Below are positions 27,659 through 36,140 of a DNA stretch of 64,000 nucleotides, in pieces. Within the stretch, counting starts at the first letter, position 1, and every line of letters starts with the position of its first letter. The position numbers and the translations under genes are program-made. The notes beneath the pieces were generated by a model that worked only from the letters and a program-made list of their open reading frames with translations, made no database searches and was not told the DNA's origin. Origin of the DNA: Chitinivibrionales bacterium (GTDB lineage: Bacteria > Fibrobacterota > Chitinivibrionia > Chitinivibrionales > FEN-1185); assembly GCA_035516255.1 (NCBI GenBank), contig DATJAL010000009.1:18492-82491 (forward strand), in the 5' to 3' direction.

Positions 27659-28516
27659 ATGAATATTTTCTATTTTATCAAGGAAGCGTTCCGGGGGTTC
27701 TACCAGGCCAAGCTCATGACCTCGCTCTCGGTGCTGTTGATCGGGCTCACGCTGTTTTTCTTCGGATGCATGGTGGTCGCCATTGTGAACATTGACCAGA
27801 CGCTCCGGGTGGTCTCGGCGCGCGTCGCGGCGGTCGTGTATGTCAAGGACGCCGCCGCATCGGATTCGATCAAATTCGCCGCGCTCGTGGCGCGGGTGAA
27901 GGCGTGCCCCCAGGTGGCCTCCGTGACGGTCATTGACAAAAAAGAGGCATGGAAGCGGTTCAAGGAGCAGAACGACAGCGCCATGCTCCAGGCGGTGGAC
28001 GAAAACCCCTTCCCGGTGTCGCTCGAGCTCTCCCTGACCGAAAAGTCCCAGTCCGCTTCTGCCGCCGAGGCACTGTCGCGCGAGCTGAAACAGATCGACG
28101 GCATCGAGGACATCGCCATGTCGAGCGAAGACATCAACAAGCTCCATTATTACCGGAACGTGCTGCTCTACGTGACGGGCTTCTTTTGCCTCGTGCTGGT
28201 CCTCGCGCTCCATGTGATGATCAGCAACACCATCAAGCTCACGATTTACGCGCGGCGGGAGCTCATCAGGAACATGCATTTTGTCGGCGCCACCACGGCC
28301 TACATCAAGGCGCCGTTCATCCTTGAGGGAATGCTGCAGGGCGTTGTCGGCGGCGCCATCGGCGCCCTGTCGTTGCTGCTTGTAAAGGCGGTGCTCGGTC
28401 ATTTTCATCTGCTGTGGGGGCCGTGGTACCTCACGGTTCTCGTCTTCATCACGATAGGGGCGTTGTTCGGGTGCATAGGAAGCATGAGCGCGGTGCGCAG
28501 ATTCCTTGTCTCCTGA
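27659..28516 (+). CDS. ftsX: Cell-division permease-like protein FtsX
   Basis: 285 aa. One N-terminal transmembrane helix (about 22-45), a periplasmic domain with the FtsX-typical VVYVKDAAASDSIKFAALV and VTVIDKKEAWKRFKEQ segments, then three C-terminal helices with the FtsX/MacB-type fold (IYARRELIRNMHFVGATTAYI). With FtsE it forms an ABC-like complex that activates peptidoglycan hydrolases through EnvC at the septum. The next gene is an EnvC-like protein overlapping by 1 bp. The usual partner ftsE is not directly upstream. Confidence 0.9.
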   Translation: MNIFYFIKEAFRGFYQAKLMTSLSVLLIGLTLFFFGCMVVAIVNIDQTLRVVSARVAAVVYVKDAAASDSIKFAALVARVKACPQVASVTVIDKKEAWKRFKEQNDSAMLQAVDENPFPVSLELSLTEKSQSASAAEALSRELKQIDGIEDIAMSSEDINKLHYYRNVLLYVTGFFCLVLVLALHVMISNTIKLTIYARRELIRNMHFVGATTAYIKAPFILEGMLQGVVGGAIGALSLLLVKAVLGHFHLLWGPWYLTVLVFITIGALFGCIGSMSAVRRFLVS

Positions 28517-29709
28517 TGGCAATCCTCGTCATCGGGTGCTCTGTCTCGTTTGCAAAAAACCACAAGAAGCCTATTGCCGAAAAGCCGGCCCCTTCCGTTG
28601 ATTACGAAAAAAAGATAGAGGAGCAGAACGTCATCCTCGATTCGATAAAGACCGAGCTCGAAAAAGGAAGGGAAAAGCTGCGCCAGCTCCAGAACCAGGA
28701 AGGCTCGGTGGTCGCGCAGCTCGAGCAGGTGGAGGCGAACATCGCCACCTCCCAGAGCTACCTGCACCACGTTTCCACCAAGATCGATTCGGTGTCTGAA
28801 TCGATCACGCACCTCGGAAACCAGCTCGATTCCGCGGGTAGGGAGCTCGCGTTGCGGCAGGCAGCCATGAAGAAACGCCTGCGCGCCATGTACAAAACCG
28901 GGCCCGAGCCGCTTCCGCGGCTCATGCTCTCGTCGGCCAGCATTTCGGCCATGCTCCACCGCGCGCGGTATTACAGCGAACTGTCCCGTTACGACCGGCA
29001 GCTCATGGCGTCCATCGCGGCTGCACGCGCGCGCATCGCGGGCGACAAGGAGTCGCTCGAAAAGGAGAAAAAGAAGCTTGCCGGCCTCAAGAAGGCGAAG
29101 GAATCGGAGTACGCAACGTTCGTTGACGAGCAGGAATCGCGGGAAAAGCTCCTGGCCGAGGTGCGCTCGCAGAAGGAATCGTATGTCAAAATGATCACGG
29201 AGCTCGAAACCGCGGAGAAGCAAGTCCAGAACATCGTGGCCGCGCTCGAGAGCAAGCGCAAGACAACGCGCACTCCGTACGAAAAAAGCCTCAACGCCGC
29301 GTTCGAGAAGCGCAGGGGCTCCCTGCCCTGGCCGGTGGACGGCACTGTGGTAAACCCGTTCGGCAGGATGGTGCACGCCGTATATAAGACCGTGACCATG
29401 AACACGGGCATTGACATAAGCGCATCAAAGGGCGAAAAGGTGCGCTGCGTGGCGCCGGGCAGGGTGGCGTACATCGGCTGGATGCGCGGCCTGGGCAAGC
29501 TCGTGATCGTCGACCACGGCGGCTACTACACCACCTACGCGCGGCTCGAGGAGACGCTCGTGGCAAAGGACGCGAAAGTGGAAACCGGAACGGTGGTTGG
29601 TCTGGTCGGCGAGTCGCAGACGTATGAGGAGACGAAACTGCATTTTGAGATACGGAAGTCGACCGAGGCGATGGATCCGGCGGAGTGGCTGGAAAAAAAG
29701 CGAAAGTAA
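28516..29709 (+). CDS. EnvC-like murein hydrolase activator (coiled coil plus degenerate LytM/M23 domain)
   Basis: 397 aa from ATG 28516, in a TGATG overlap with ftsX. The N terminus (MAILVIGCS) resembles a lipoprotein signal with Cys8. Residues about 35-250 are a long heptad-type coiled coil; residues about 275-395 are an M23 domain (NPFGRMVHAVYKT, APGRVAYIGWM, VDHGGYYTTYARLE, KLHFEIRKS). The first zinc-binding His of the usual HxGxD motif is replaced: the sequence is MNTGIDI. As in E. coli EnvC this suggests an inactive domain that activates amidases. Pairing with ftsX supports that role. Confidence 0.85.
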   Translation: MAILVIGCSVSFAKNHKKPIAEKPAPSVDYEKKIEEQNVILDSIKTELEKGREKLRQLQNQEGSVVAQLEQVEANIATSQSYLHHVSTKIDSVSESITHLGNQLDSAGRELALRQAAMKKRLRAMYKTGPEPLPRLMLSSASISAMLHRARYYSELSRYDRQLMASIAAARARIAGDKESLEKEKKKLAGLKKAKESEYATFVDEQESREKLLAEVRSQKESYVKMITELETAEKQVQNIVAALESKRKTTRTPYEKSLNAAFEKRRGSLPWPVDGTVVNPFGRMVHAVYKTVTMNTGIDISASKGEKVRCVAPGRVAYIGWMRGLGKLVIVDHGGYYTTYARLEETLVAKDAKVETGTVVGLVGESQTYEETKLHFEIRKSTEAMDPAEWLEKKRK

Positions 29710-29725
29710 ATTAAGCATAATAATG

Positions 29726-29878
29726 CGGGCGTTCCCCCTTGCCCGTTTTTGCGGGCAAGGGGTCGGCCGTCCTTCCGGTCTCGGCTTTGCCTCGGGCTGC
29801 CACGGCCCGATGGCGGAAGACCGCCGGGGGTCCGGGCAGCACCGCGCTTTGGCGCGGCCTCCAGTCCTGCCTAACGCG
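29726..29878 (+). repeat. Dispersed repeat family A, copy 3
   Basis: Begins with GCGGGCGTTCCCCCTTGCCC followed by a hairpin (CTTGCCCG tttt GCGGGCAAG), contains CTCGGGCTGCCACGGCC and GGGCAGCACCGCGCT, and ends GTCCTGCCTAACGC. It is the best-preserved copy in the window. No gene is seen in 29710-29998. Confidence 0.75.
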
Positions 29879-29998
29879 GCGGCGAATATCAAGTTAATAA
29901 AGATAGTAATATGGCGCCATCGGAATGAATTTGCTAATCGAAACATAATTAGGTTGGAATTGTGGAATTTCATCATGTCATCATGGTAATATTTACTT

Positions 29999-30307
29999 AT
30001 GAAACTTCATTTTTTGACAGTATTCTGGCCAGAGCAAGACACTGAAATTATCAAGCATCTGACCGTAGAAGAAAAAAGGCGGTTTGGAAAGGTTGGGGCT
30101 TTTTCCGGATTATTGTTCGGACTGCTTGGCGCAGGGATTTCTTTTGGATTTGTTTTTCATCATTTCATTGCTTCCGGGATTAGCCTTGTCCTTTTTATTG
30201 CGGTGATATTCCTTCTCAGAAGATATAACCGTCATTTGCTTTATTTAACAGAATGGGCAAAGAACCAGGGCTATTCCGAATCTCACAATCCTCCAAAAAC
30301 GTCCTAA
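29999..30307 (+). CDS. Small two-helix membrane protein of unknown function
   Basis: 102 aa. An N-terminal soluble segment with a HLTVEEKRRFGKVGAF stretch is followed by two adjacent transmembrane helices (about 37-55 and 58-75) and a charged C-terminal tail. No family is recognised and no strong ribosome site is visible upstream. Codon use is more AT-rich than in the operon that follows, and it sits between a repeat and holB, so it may be a lineage-specific gene. Confidence 0.55.
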   Translation: MKLHFLTVFWPEQDTEIIKHLTVEEKRRFGKVGAFSGLLFGLLGAGISFGFVFHHFIASGISLVLFIAVIFLLRRYNRHLLYLTEWAKNQGYSESHNPPKTS

Positions 30308-30380
30308 AAATCCCTTCTGATATCAATTATTTTTATTAATCCTGTTTCAGTTTTCATCCAGAAACGTGTTTAACACTATC

Positions 30381-31580
30381 ATGCCGAAAAATCAGAAATC
30401 AATGGTCTGGAAAAACCTCGTTGCCCAGGAACGGGTGAAGGAGATGCTCGGCCCGGCCTTTACATCAGGCAGTCTCGGCCATGCGTACCTGTTCTGCGGC
30501 GAGGAGGGCGTGGGGAAGTTCGCGGCCGCGCTCGACCTTTCGCTCGCGCTTCTGTGCGCCGACGAAAATACCGCGCCCTGCCTTTCCTGCGCGGCGTGCC
30601 GCAAGGCGCTTTCGGGCAGCCATCCCGACCTGCACGTGATATTTCCGGTGCTGCTTGACGAAAGCCACAAGTCGGGCGGCGACCTGAACCAGAAGGGCTG
30701 GGAATTCATCGCGTCGCTCGTGCCCAAGAAAATCGGGTCGCCCTACGCGCCGCTTTCCTACGAGGACGAGGACATTGACAAATCGGCTTTGCACAAGGTG
30801 CCCTCCATTCCGGTGGAGTGGATCAAGGAGGTGAACGAGGGCATCCTGCGCGGGGCGGTGGATGGCGAGCGGACCGCCACCATCTTCTGCGACGTTGACA
30901 CCATGAACGCGTTCTCGGCCAACGCCATGCTCAAGACCCTCGAGGAGCCGCCGCAGAACACCTTCCTGTTTCTCACCACGTGCAGGCCCGAGGCGGTGCT
31001 GCCCACCATCGCGTCGCGCTGCCAGATCGTGCGGTTCGGCCATGTGCCGGCGCCCCGGATCCGGCAGGAGCTCGCTTCAACGCTCGGAAAATCCGCCGAT
31101 GAAGCGAAAATCAACGACGCGGTGTACTTTTCGATGGGCTCGCTGGGAAGGGCGCTTTCGCTCGCGCACGGCGATGAACTCGGAAACGGTTCAACATTGC
31201 AGGAAACAGCCCAGGAAGTGAAAGACTTCTGGAACCTCTGCGCCACCGGTGACTGGCTCGCCATTGGTCCCGCGATCGACGAGCGCGCCAGGGAAAAGAA
31301 TTTTGCCGTGCACGAACGTTTTTTCACCTATCTGCTGTACCTCCTGAGAAACAGCTTTTTGCGGAAAAAGGGGTGCTCTGAAAATTATATTGATGAAAGC
31401 AACATACTGGCCGACCCCGCCGGTATTTTCAATGGCCCGGCCGCGACCGGACGCCTGCTCGACGCGTGCAACGCCGCGCTGTCGGGCGTGAGGAACTACG
31501 GGAACATCGGCATCATCTTGGTCAATTTCGTCACGACGCTCATGGAGATTCTGAATGTCGAAAAACAGCAAGCTGGTTGA
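30381..31580 (+). CDS. holB: DNA polymerase III delta' subunit (clamp loader)
   Basis: 399 aa from ATG 30381 (a GTG at 30366 is in frame). AAA+ fold of the delta'/gamma family: HAYLFCGEEGVGKFAAALDL, where Phe replaces the usual Ser/Thr after the Walker A Lys (residues 40-47), as expected for a subunit that does not hydrolyse ATP. The small zinc module is seen in CLSCAACRKALSGSHPD, then VDTMNAFSANAMLKTLEEPP and LTTCRPEAVLPTIASRCQ. It loads the beta sliding clamp. It overlaps ricT by 26 bp; the holB-yaaT/ricT pair is conserved in Firmicutes and elsewhere. Confidence 0.92.
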   Translation: MPKNQKSMVWKNLVAQERVKEMLGPAFTSGSLGHAYLFCGEEGVGKFAAALDLSLALLCADENTAPCLSCAACRKALSGSHPDLHVIFPVLLDESHKSGGDLNQKGWEFIASLVPKKIGSPYAPLSYEDEDIDKSALHKVPSIPVEWIKEVNEGILRGAVDGERTATIFCDVDTMNAFSANAMLKTLEEPPQNTFLFLTTCRPEAVLPTIASRCQIVRFGHVPAPRIRQELASTLGKSADEAKINDAVYFSMGSLGRALSLAHGDELGNGSTLQETAQEVKDFWNLCATGDWLAIGPAIDERAREKNFAVHERFFTYLLYLLRNSFLRKKGCSENYIDESNILADPAGIFNGPAATGRLLDACNAALSGVRNYGNIGIILVNFVTTLMEILNVEKQQAG

Positions 31581-32400
31581 AGTGGTGTTCAAGGGAGAGC
31601 GCCGGGCCATCTACCGCAACCGCAGCGAGCTCGACATCAACGAGGGCGACAGCGTGGTGGTTGAGGCGGAGCGCGGCGAGGACCTGGGCCGCGTGTCGCT
31701 CGTTGGCGCGCTTGTCAAGCTCAAGCGCGGCAAGGGCGACGCAAAGGGGATCGTGCGCCTGGCCGTGGAGAAGGACATGAACCAGCACAACGCGAACCTG
31801 CAGAAGGAAAACGACGCCTACAAGGTGTGCCGGGAAAAGATCAAGCACTACAACCTCGACATGAAGCTCGTGGACGTGGAGATGCAGTTCGACGGCAGCA
31901 AGATCACGTTCTACTTCACCGCGGCCCAGCGCGTTGACTTCAGGGAACTGGTGAAGGACCTCGCGTCGGTGTACCGCACGCGCATCGAGCTTCGGCAGAT
32001 CGGCGTGCGCGATGAGGCCAAGCGGGTGAGCGGCTACGGCGTGTGCGGCCGCAAGCAGTGCTGCAGCGCGTTCCTCAGCGAGTTCGAGCAGATCACCACG
32101 CAGATGGCCAAGGACCAGCAGATATCGCTCAACCCGGCAAAGATATCGGGCAACTGCGGCCGGCTGCTGTGCTGCCTGCGTTACGAGGAGGAGGAGTACC
32201 ACACCGTGTTCAAGGAATTTCCCGCCATCGACAGCAAGCTGGTGATCAAGGGAAAGGACGGCAAGGACAAGGAGGGCGTTCTCACCTTCATCAACGTGTT
32301 CAAGAACGTGGGCCAGGTGCGCTTTTCCGACGGCACCGACGAATGGCTCACGCCCGAGGAGCTTTCGAAAGGGCGGATGAATAATGACAAAAAAGAATAG
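31555..32400 (+). CDS. ricT: PSP1-domain protein (RicT/YaaT family)
   Basis: 281 aa. The central PSP1 domain contains ADLRV-like FYFTAAQRVDFRELVKDLA and two Cys-rich signatures: GYGVCGRKQCCSAFL and SGNCGRLLCCLRYEEEEY. In Bacillus the RicT (YaaT) protein joins RicA and RicF in an Fe-S complex that promotes RNase Y-dependent mRNA maturation. Known facts concern Firmicutes; the role in this diderm is inference. It overlaps holB upstream and metG downstream (17 bp), reproducing the holB-yaaT neighbourhood with metS nearby seen in Bacillus. Confidence 0.93.
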   Translation: MSKNSKLVEVVFKGERRAIYRNRSELDINEGDSVVVEAERGEDLGRVSLVGALVKLKRGKGDAKGIVRLAVEKDMNQHNANLQKENDAYKVCREKIKHYNLDMKLVDVEMQFDGSKITFYFTAAQRVDFRELVKDLASVYRTRIELRQIGVRDEAKRVSGYGVCGRKQCCSAFLSEFEQITTQMAKDQQISLNPAKISGNCGRLLCCLRYEEEEYHTVFKEFPAIDSKLVIKGKDGKDKEGVLTFINVFKNVGQVRFSDGTDEWLTPEELSKGRMNNDKKE

Positions 32401-34411
32401 CGGCGCTGCCGCGCGGACGTTTCTGGTGACCGGCGCGCTGCCGTACGCCAACAGCGACCTGCACCTGGGGCACCTCGTGGAGGCGGTGCAGACCGACGTG
32501 TTCGTGCGATTCCAGAAGCTGCTGGGAAACCGCGCCGTTTACGTGTGCGCCGACGACACGCACGGCACGGCCATACAGATCAACGCCATGAAGCAGGGCG
32601 TCACGCCCGAAAAGCTCGTGGCCGGCATGTGGGAGCGGCACAAGAAAGACTATGCCGGCTTCAACATCGGGTTTGACGTTTTCTACACCACCAACTCCGA
32701 GGAGAACCGGCATTACGCGGAGCTGATTTACAAAAGCCTCAAAGAAAAAGGGCTCATTGAGGAAAAGGAGATTTCGCAGTACTTTTGCGAAACAGACGGC
32801 AGGTTTCTGCCCGACCGTTTCATCAAGGGAACGTGCCCCAACTGCGGGGCTGCCGACCAGTACGGCGACGTGTGCGAGGTGTGCGGATCGACGTACGACC
32901 CGACCGACCTGAAGTCGCCGGTGTGCATCACCTGTGGAAAAACGCCGGTGCTGAAATCGTCACGGCACGTTTTCGTGCAACTGGAAAGACGCCACGACTT
33001 CCTTGACAAATACGTCGGCTCCGGCGTTCTGGCCGACGAGGTGCGCAATTTCGCCCAAAGCTGGCTGTCGGTCAAGCTCCGCGAATGGTGCATTTCCCGC
33101 GACGCGCCGTATTTCGGGTTCGAGATCCCGGGCATGCCCGGCAAATATTTCTACGTCTGGCTCGACGCGCCGATCGGCTACATGGCCTCGACAAAAAAAT
33201 GGTGCGATGAACATCATGAAAAAATGGAGTCGTTCTGGTCAAAGGAAGCGGATTGCAGCATCGTGCATTTCATCGGCAAGGACATCACCTATTTCCACAC
33301 CCTGTTCTGGCCGGTCATGCTCGACAGCGCGGGCTTCAGGCTGCCGTCGAAGATTTTCGTGCACGGGTTCCTCAACATCGCGGGCGAGAAGATGTCCAAG
33401 AGCAGGGGAACGTTCATCCTGGCGCGCGACTTTCTTGACAAGGCGAAACACCCGCAGGCCGCGGAGTTCCTGCGGTTCTTTTTCGCTTCAAAACTTTCGG
33501 GCTCGGTGAATGATTTCGACCTCAACGCCGAGGAATTCCAGAGCCGCGTCAACACGGTGCTTGCCAACAACATCGGCAATTTCCACCACCGCACCGTGGT
33601 GTTCTGCGAGCGGTATTTCGACGCAAAGGTGCCTGATGCGGCGTGGGAAGCCTCCTTTGCGGAGGAGGTTGTCAAAAAGGGGAAAAGCATCGCCGACGCG
33701 TATGCAAAGACCGATTACAAATCGGTCATCGAGCAAGTGCAGGAGCTCGGCGATAAGGGAAACAAATATTATCAGGACAGCAAGCCGTGGGAACTTTTAA
33801 AAACCGACAAGAACGCGGCCGCGAAGGTGATGGTGACCTGCCTCAACATGATACGCTCCATCGCGGTCTTCTTAAAGCCCATCACTCCTGACCTTGTCAA
33901 AAAGATTGAGGATCTTTTCGGCGCGGAACTTTCATGGAATGACCATGTCTTTTCCCTGAGATCGGGGAAGCTTGGCAAAACGGAAATACTTGTCCAGCCG
34001 CTTGAAATGGAACAGCTGGAGCTGCTGCGCGGACAGGGCGCCGTCCAACAGGCGCCGTCGTCCGCTTCCGCGGCGGCATCGGCCCCGGCGGAAATCGACA
34101 TCGCCGCGGTCAAGGCGCTTGACCTGCGCGTGGCCACGGTGCTCGCGGCAGAGAAAATAGAGAAATCCGACAAGCTTCTCAAGCTGCAATTGGAAATGGG
34201 CGGCGCAACCCGCCAGATCGTCGCGGGCGTGGCGCAATCGTACAATCCGGAATCGCTCGTGGGCAAGCAGGTGGTGGTCGTGGCAAACCTGAAAAGCGCG
34301 GTGGTCCGGGGCGTCACGTCCGACGGCATGCTGCTTGCCGCGCTTGACAACGGCAAATTGTCGGTGGTCCAGCCGGACAGGCCCGTCGCGCCCGGCTCAA
34401 AGGTGTCGTAG
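32384..34411 (+). CDS. metG: Methionyl-tRNA synthetase with C-terminal tRNA-binding domain
   Basis: 675 aa. Class I synthetase: HLGH at residues 27-30 (HIGH motif) and KMSKS at 336-340. The connective peptide has two zinc knuckles, CPNCGAADQYGDVCEVCG and CITCGK. The anticodon-binding helices follow, then an Ala/Pro-rich linker near 565 and an EMAP-II/Trbp111-like domain (LDLRVATVLAAEKIEKSDKL; VVVANLKSAVVRGVTSDGML). It charges tRNA-Met in the cytoplasm. The ATG lies inside the end of ricT, so the two are translationally coupled. Confidence 0.97.
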   Translation: MTKKNSGAAARTFLVTGALPYANSDLHLGHLVEAVQTDVFVRFQKLLGNRAVYVCADDTHGTAIQINAMKQGVTPEKLVAGMWERHKKDYAGFNIGFDVFYTTNSEENRHYAELIYKSLKEKGLIEEKEISQYFCETDGRFLPDRFIKGTCPNCGAADQYGDVCEVCGSTYDPTDLKSPVCITCGKTPVLKSSRHVFVQLERRHDFLDKYVGSGVLADEVRNFAQSWLSVKLREWCISRDAPYFGFEIPGMPGKYFYVWLDAPIGYMASTKKWCDEHHEKMESFWSKEADCSIVHFIGKDITYFHTLFWPVMLDSAGFRLPSKIFVHGFLNIAGEKMSKSRGTFILARDFLDKAKHPQAAEFLRFFFASKLSGSVNDFDLNAEEFQSRVNTVLANNIGNFHHRTVVFCERYFDAKVPDAAWEASFAEEVVKKGKSIADAYAKTDYKSVIEQVQELGDKGNKYYQDSKPWELLKTDKNAAAKVMVTCLNMIRSIAVFLKPITPDLVKKIEDLFGAELSWNDHVFSLRSGKLGKTEILVQPLEMEQLELLRGQGAVQQAPSSASAAASAPAEIDIAAVKALDLRVATVLAAEKIEKSDKLLKLQLEMGGATRQIVAGVAQSYNPESLVGKQVVVVANLKSAVVRGVTSDGMLLAALDNGKLSVVQPDRPVAPGSKVS

Positions 34412-34421
34412 GGGTTCCCGT

Positions 34422-36140
34422 ATGCAGACAACCATGCGCGCCGCAAAAGAGTCCATCGTGGTGAAAGCCGTCGACACCGCCGTGGTGAAGCGCCTTGCCG
34501 CGGAGCTCGGCGTTTCAACCGCATTGGCGACGATTTTCGCGGTACGCGGGTTCAAGACCGCGGACGAGTGCAGGAAATTCTCCGCGCCGCAGCAGGAGCA
34601 TTTCCACGACCCGTTCCTGTTCAAGCACATGGAAAAGGCGTGCGACCGTATCTGCGCCGCCCTGCGCGACAGGGAAAAGATCGTCATTTACGGCGACTAC
34701 GACGTCGACGGCGTGACCTCCACCGCAATGCTGCTGAGGCTCCTGCGCCAGTTCGGCGCGTCCTGCGATTACTATCTTCCCAACAGATTGACAGAAGGGT
34801 ACGGCCTGTCCCTTGACGGCGTGCGCTTGCTCGCCGGACAGGGCGCCACGCTCATGATCACCGTCGACTGCGGCATCACCGCCTGCGAGGAAGTCGCGCT
34901 TGCAAAGTCGCTTTGCATGGACGTGATCGTCACCGACCACCACGAGCCCAAAAACGAACTGCCCGCCGCGTTTGCCCTGCTCGACCCCAAGCTTCCCTCG
35001 TGCGGCTACCCGGACGACGGCCTCGCCGGCGTGGGCGTGGCGCTCAAGCTCGCGCAGGGGCTGGCAAAAAGGATCGGCGGCGGCGACGAGCTGTGGAGCA
35101 GGTACCTTGACCTTGCGGCAGTGGGAACCGCCGCCGACATCGTGCCGCTGGTGGGTGAGAACCGCATCATCGCGAGCATCGGCTTCGGCCAGCTGCCCTA
35201 CACCAAGAACCAGGGGCTGCGCGCCCTGCTTTCGGCGCAGGGCTGCGACGGCGCGAGCATCTCCACCGGCGACGTGGTGTTCCGCATCGCGCCGTGCATC
35301 AACGCCGTGGGACGCCTCGGCGATCCGCGCCGGGGGGTGGAGCTCCTGCTCACCGACGACCCGGCCCTGGCCCGCCTTTACGCGGCGGAGCTCAAGGAGG
35401 CCAACATCGAGCGCCGGGCGCTTGACAACCACATACAGGACGAGGCGTTTTCATGGGTGGAGGAGAACTGCGACGCGGACCGCGACTACGGCATCGTGGC
35501 CGGCTCGCGGCAGTGGCATTGCGGCGTGGTGGGCATCGTGGCGTCCAAGCTCGTGGAGCGGTACCATCGGCCGTCCATTCTGTTTGCGATAGGAGAAAAC
35601 GGCCTGGCGCGCGGCTCGGGCCGGAGCATCGCGGGATTCCATCTGCACGACGCGCTCACCGAATGCTCGGGCCTGCTCGAGGGATTCGGCGGCCATGCAG
35701 CGGCCGCGGGCATGACCATAAAAGAGGAGAACCTCGCGGCCTTCAGGAGCCGCTTCAACGAGATCGCGCACAAAAAGATCGCGCCCGAAGACCTTGTTCC
35801 CAAGGTGACGGCCGACGCCGTGGTGCGGCTGGCCGAACTCACGCAGGAATTTTATTCGGGCATCACCGCAATGGAACCGTTCGGCCCCGGCAACATGCGG
35901 CCCGTGCTCGTGTGCCGCGACCTGAAGAACCGCTTCGACCCACGCGTCGTGGGCGAAAAACATCTCAAGCTCATGGTGCAGGACGGCGGCATATCCATGG
36001 ACGCCATCGCCTTCAATTTCGGCGACCGCAAAAACGAGCTCGGCAGGGCCGGGGCGTATACGCTCGCGTTCTGCCTTGACGAAAACGAATGGAACGGCAG
36101 GAAATCACTGCAGCTCAGGGTGAAGGGAGTGGAGCTATGA
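34422..36140 (+). CDS. recJ: Single-stranded-DNA exonuclease RecJ
   Basis: 572 aa from ATG 34422, 10 bp after metG with AGGGG upstream; the longer frame overlapping metG is not credible. DHH-family phosphoesterase: YGDYDVDGVTS (90-100), VTDHHEPK (DHH 172-174), the DHHA1 domain with GGHAAAAGMTI, and a C-terminal OB fold. It degrades ssDNA 5' to 3' in recombination and mismatch repair. Length is in the normal range. It overlaps argH in an ATGA junction. Confidence 0.96.
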   Translation: MQTTMRAAKESIVVKAVDTAVVKRLAAELGVSTALATIFAVRGFKTADECRKFSAPQQEHFHDPFLFKHMEKACDRICAALRDREKIVIYGDYDVDGVTSTAMLLRLLRQFGASCDYYLPNRLTEGYGLSLDGVRLLAGQGATLMITVDCGITACEEVALAKSLCMDVIVTDHHEPKNELPAAFALLDPKLPSCGYPDDGLAGVGVALKLAQGLAKRIGGGDELWSRYLDLAAVGTAADIVPLVGENRIIASIGFGQLPYTKNQGLRALLSAQGCDGASISTGDVVFRIAPCINAVGRLGDPRRGVELLLTDDPALARLYAAELKEANIERRALDNHIQDEAFSWVEENCDADRDYGIVAGSRQWHCGVVGIVASKLVERYHRPSILFAIGENGLARGSGRSIAGFHLHDALTECSGLLEGFGGHAAAAGMTIKEENLAAFRSRFNEIAHKKIAPEDLVPKVTADAVVRLAELTQEFYSGITAMEPFGPGNMRPVLVCRDLKNRFDPRVVGEKHLKLMVQDGGISMDAIAFNFGDRKNELGRAGAYTLAFCLDENEWNGRKSLQLRVKGVEL

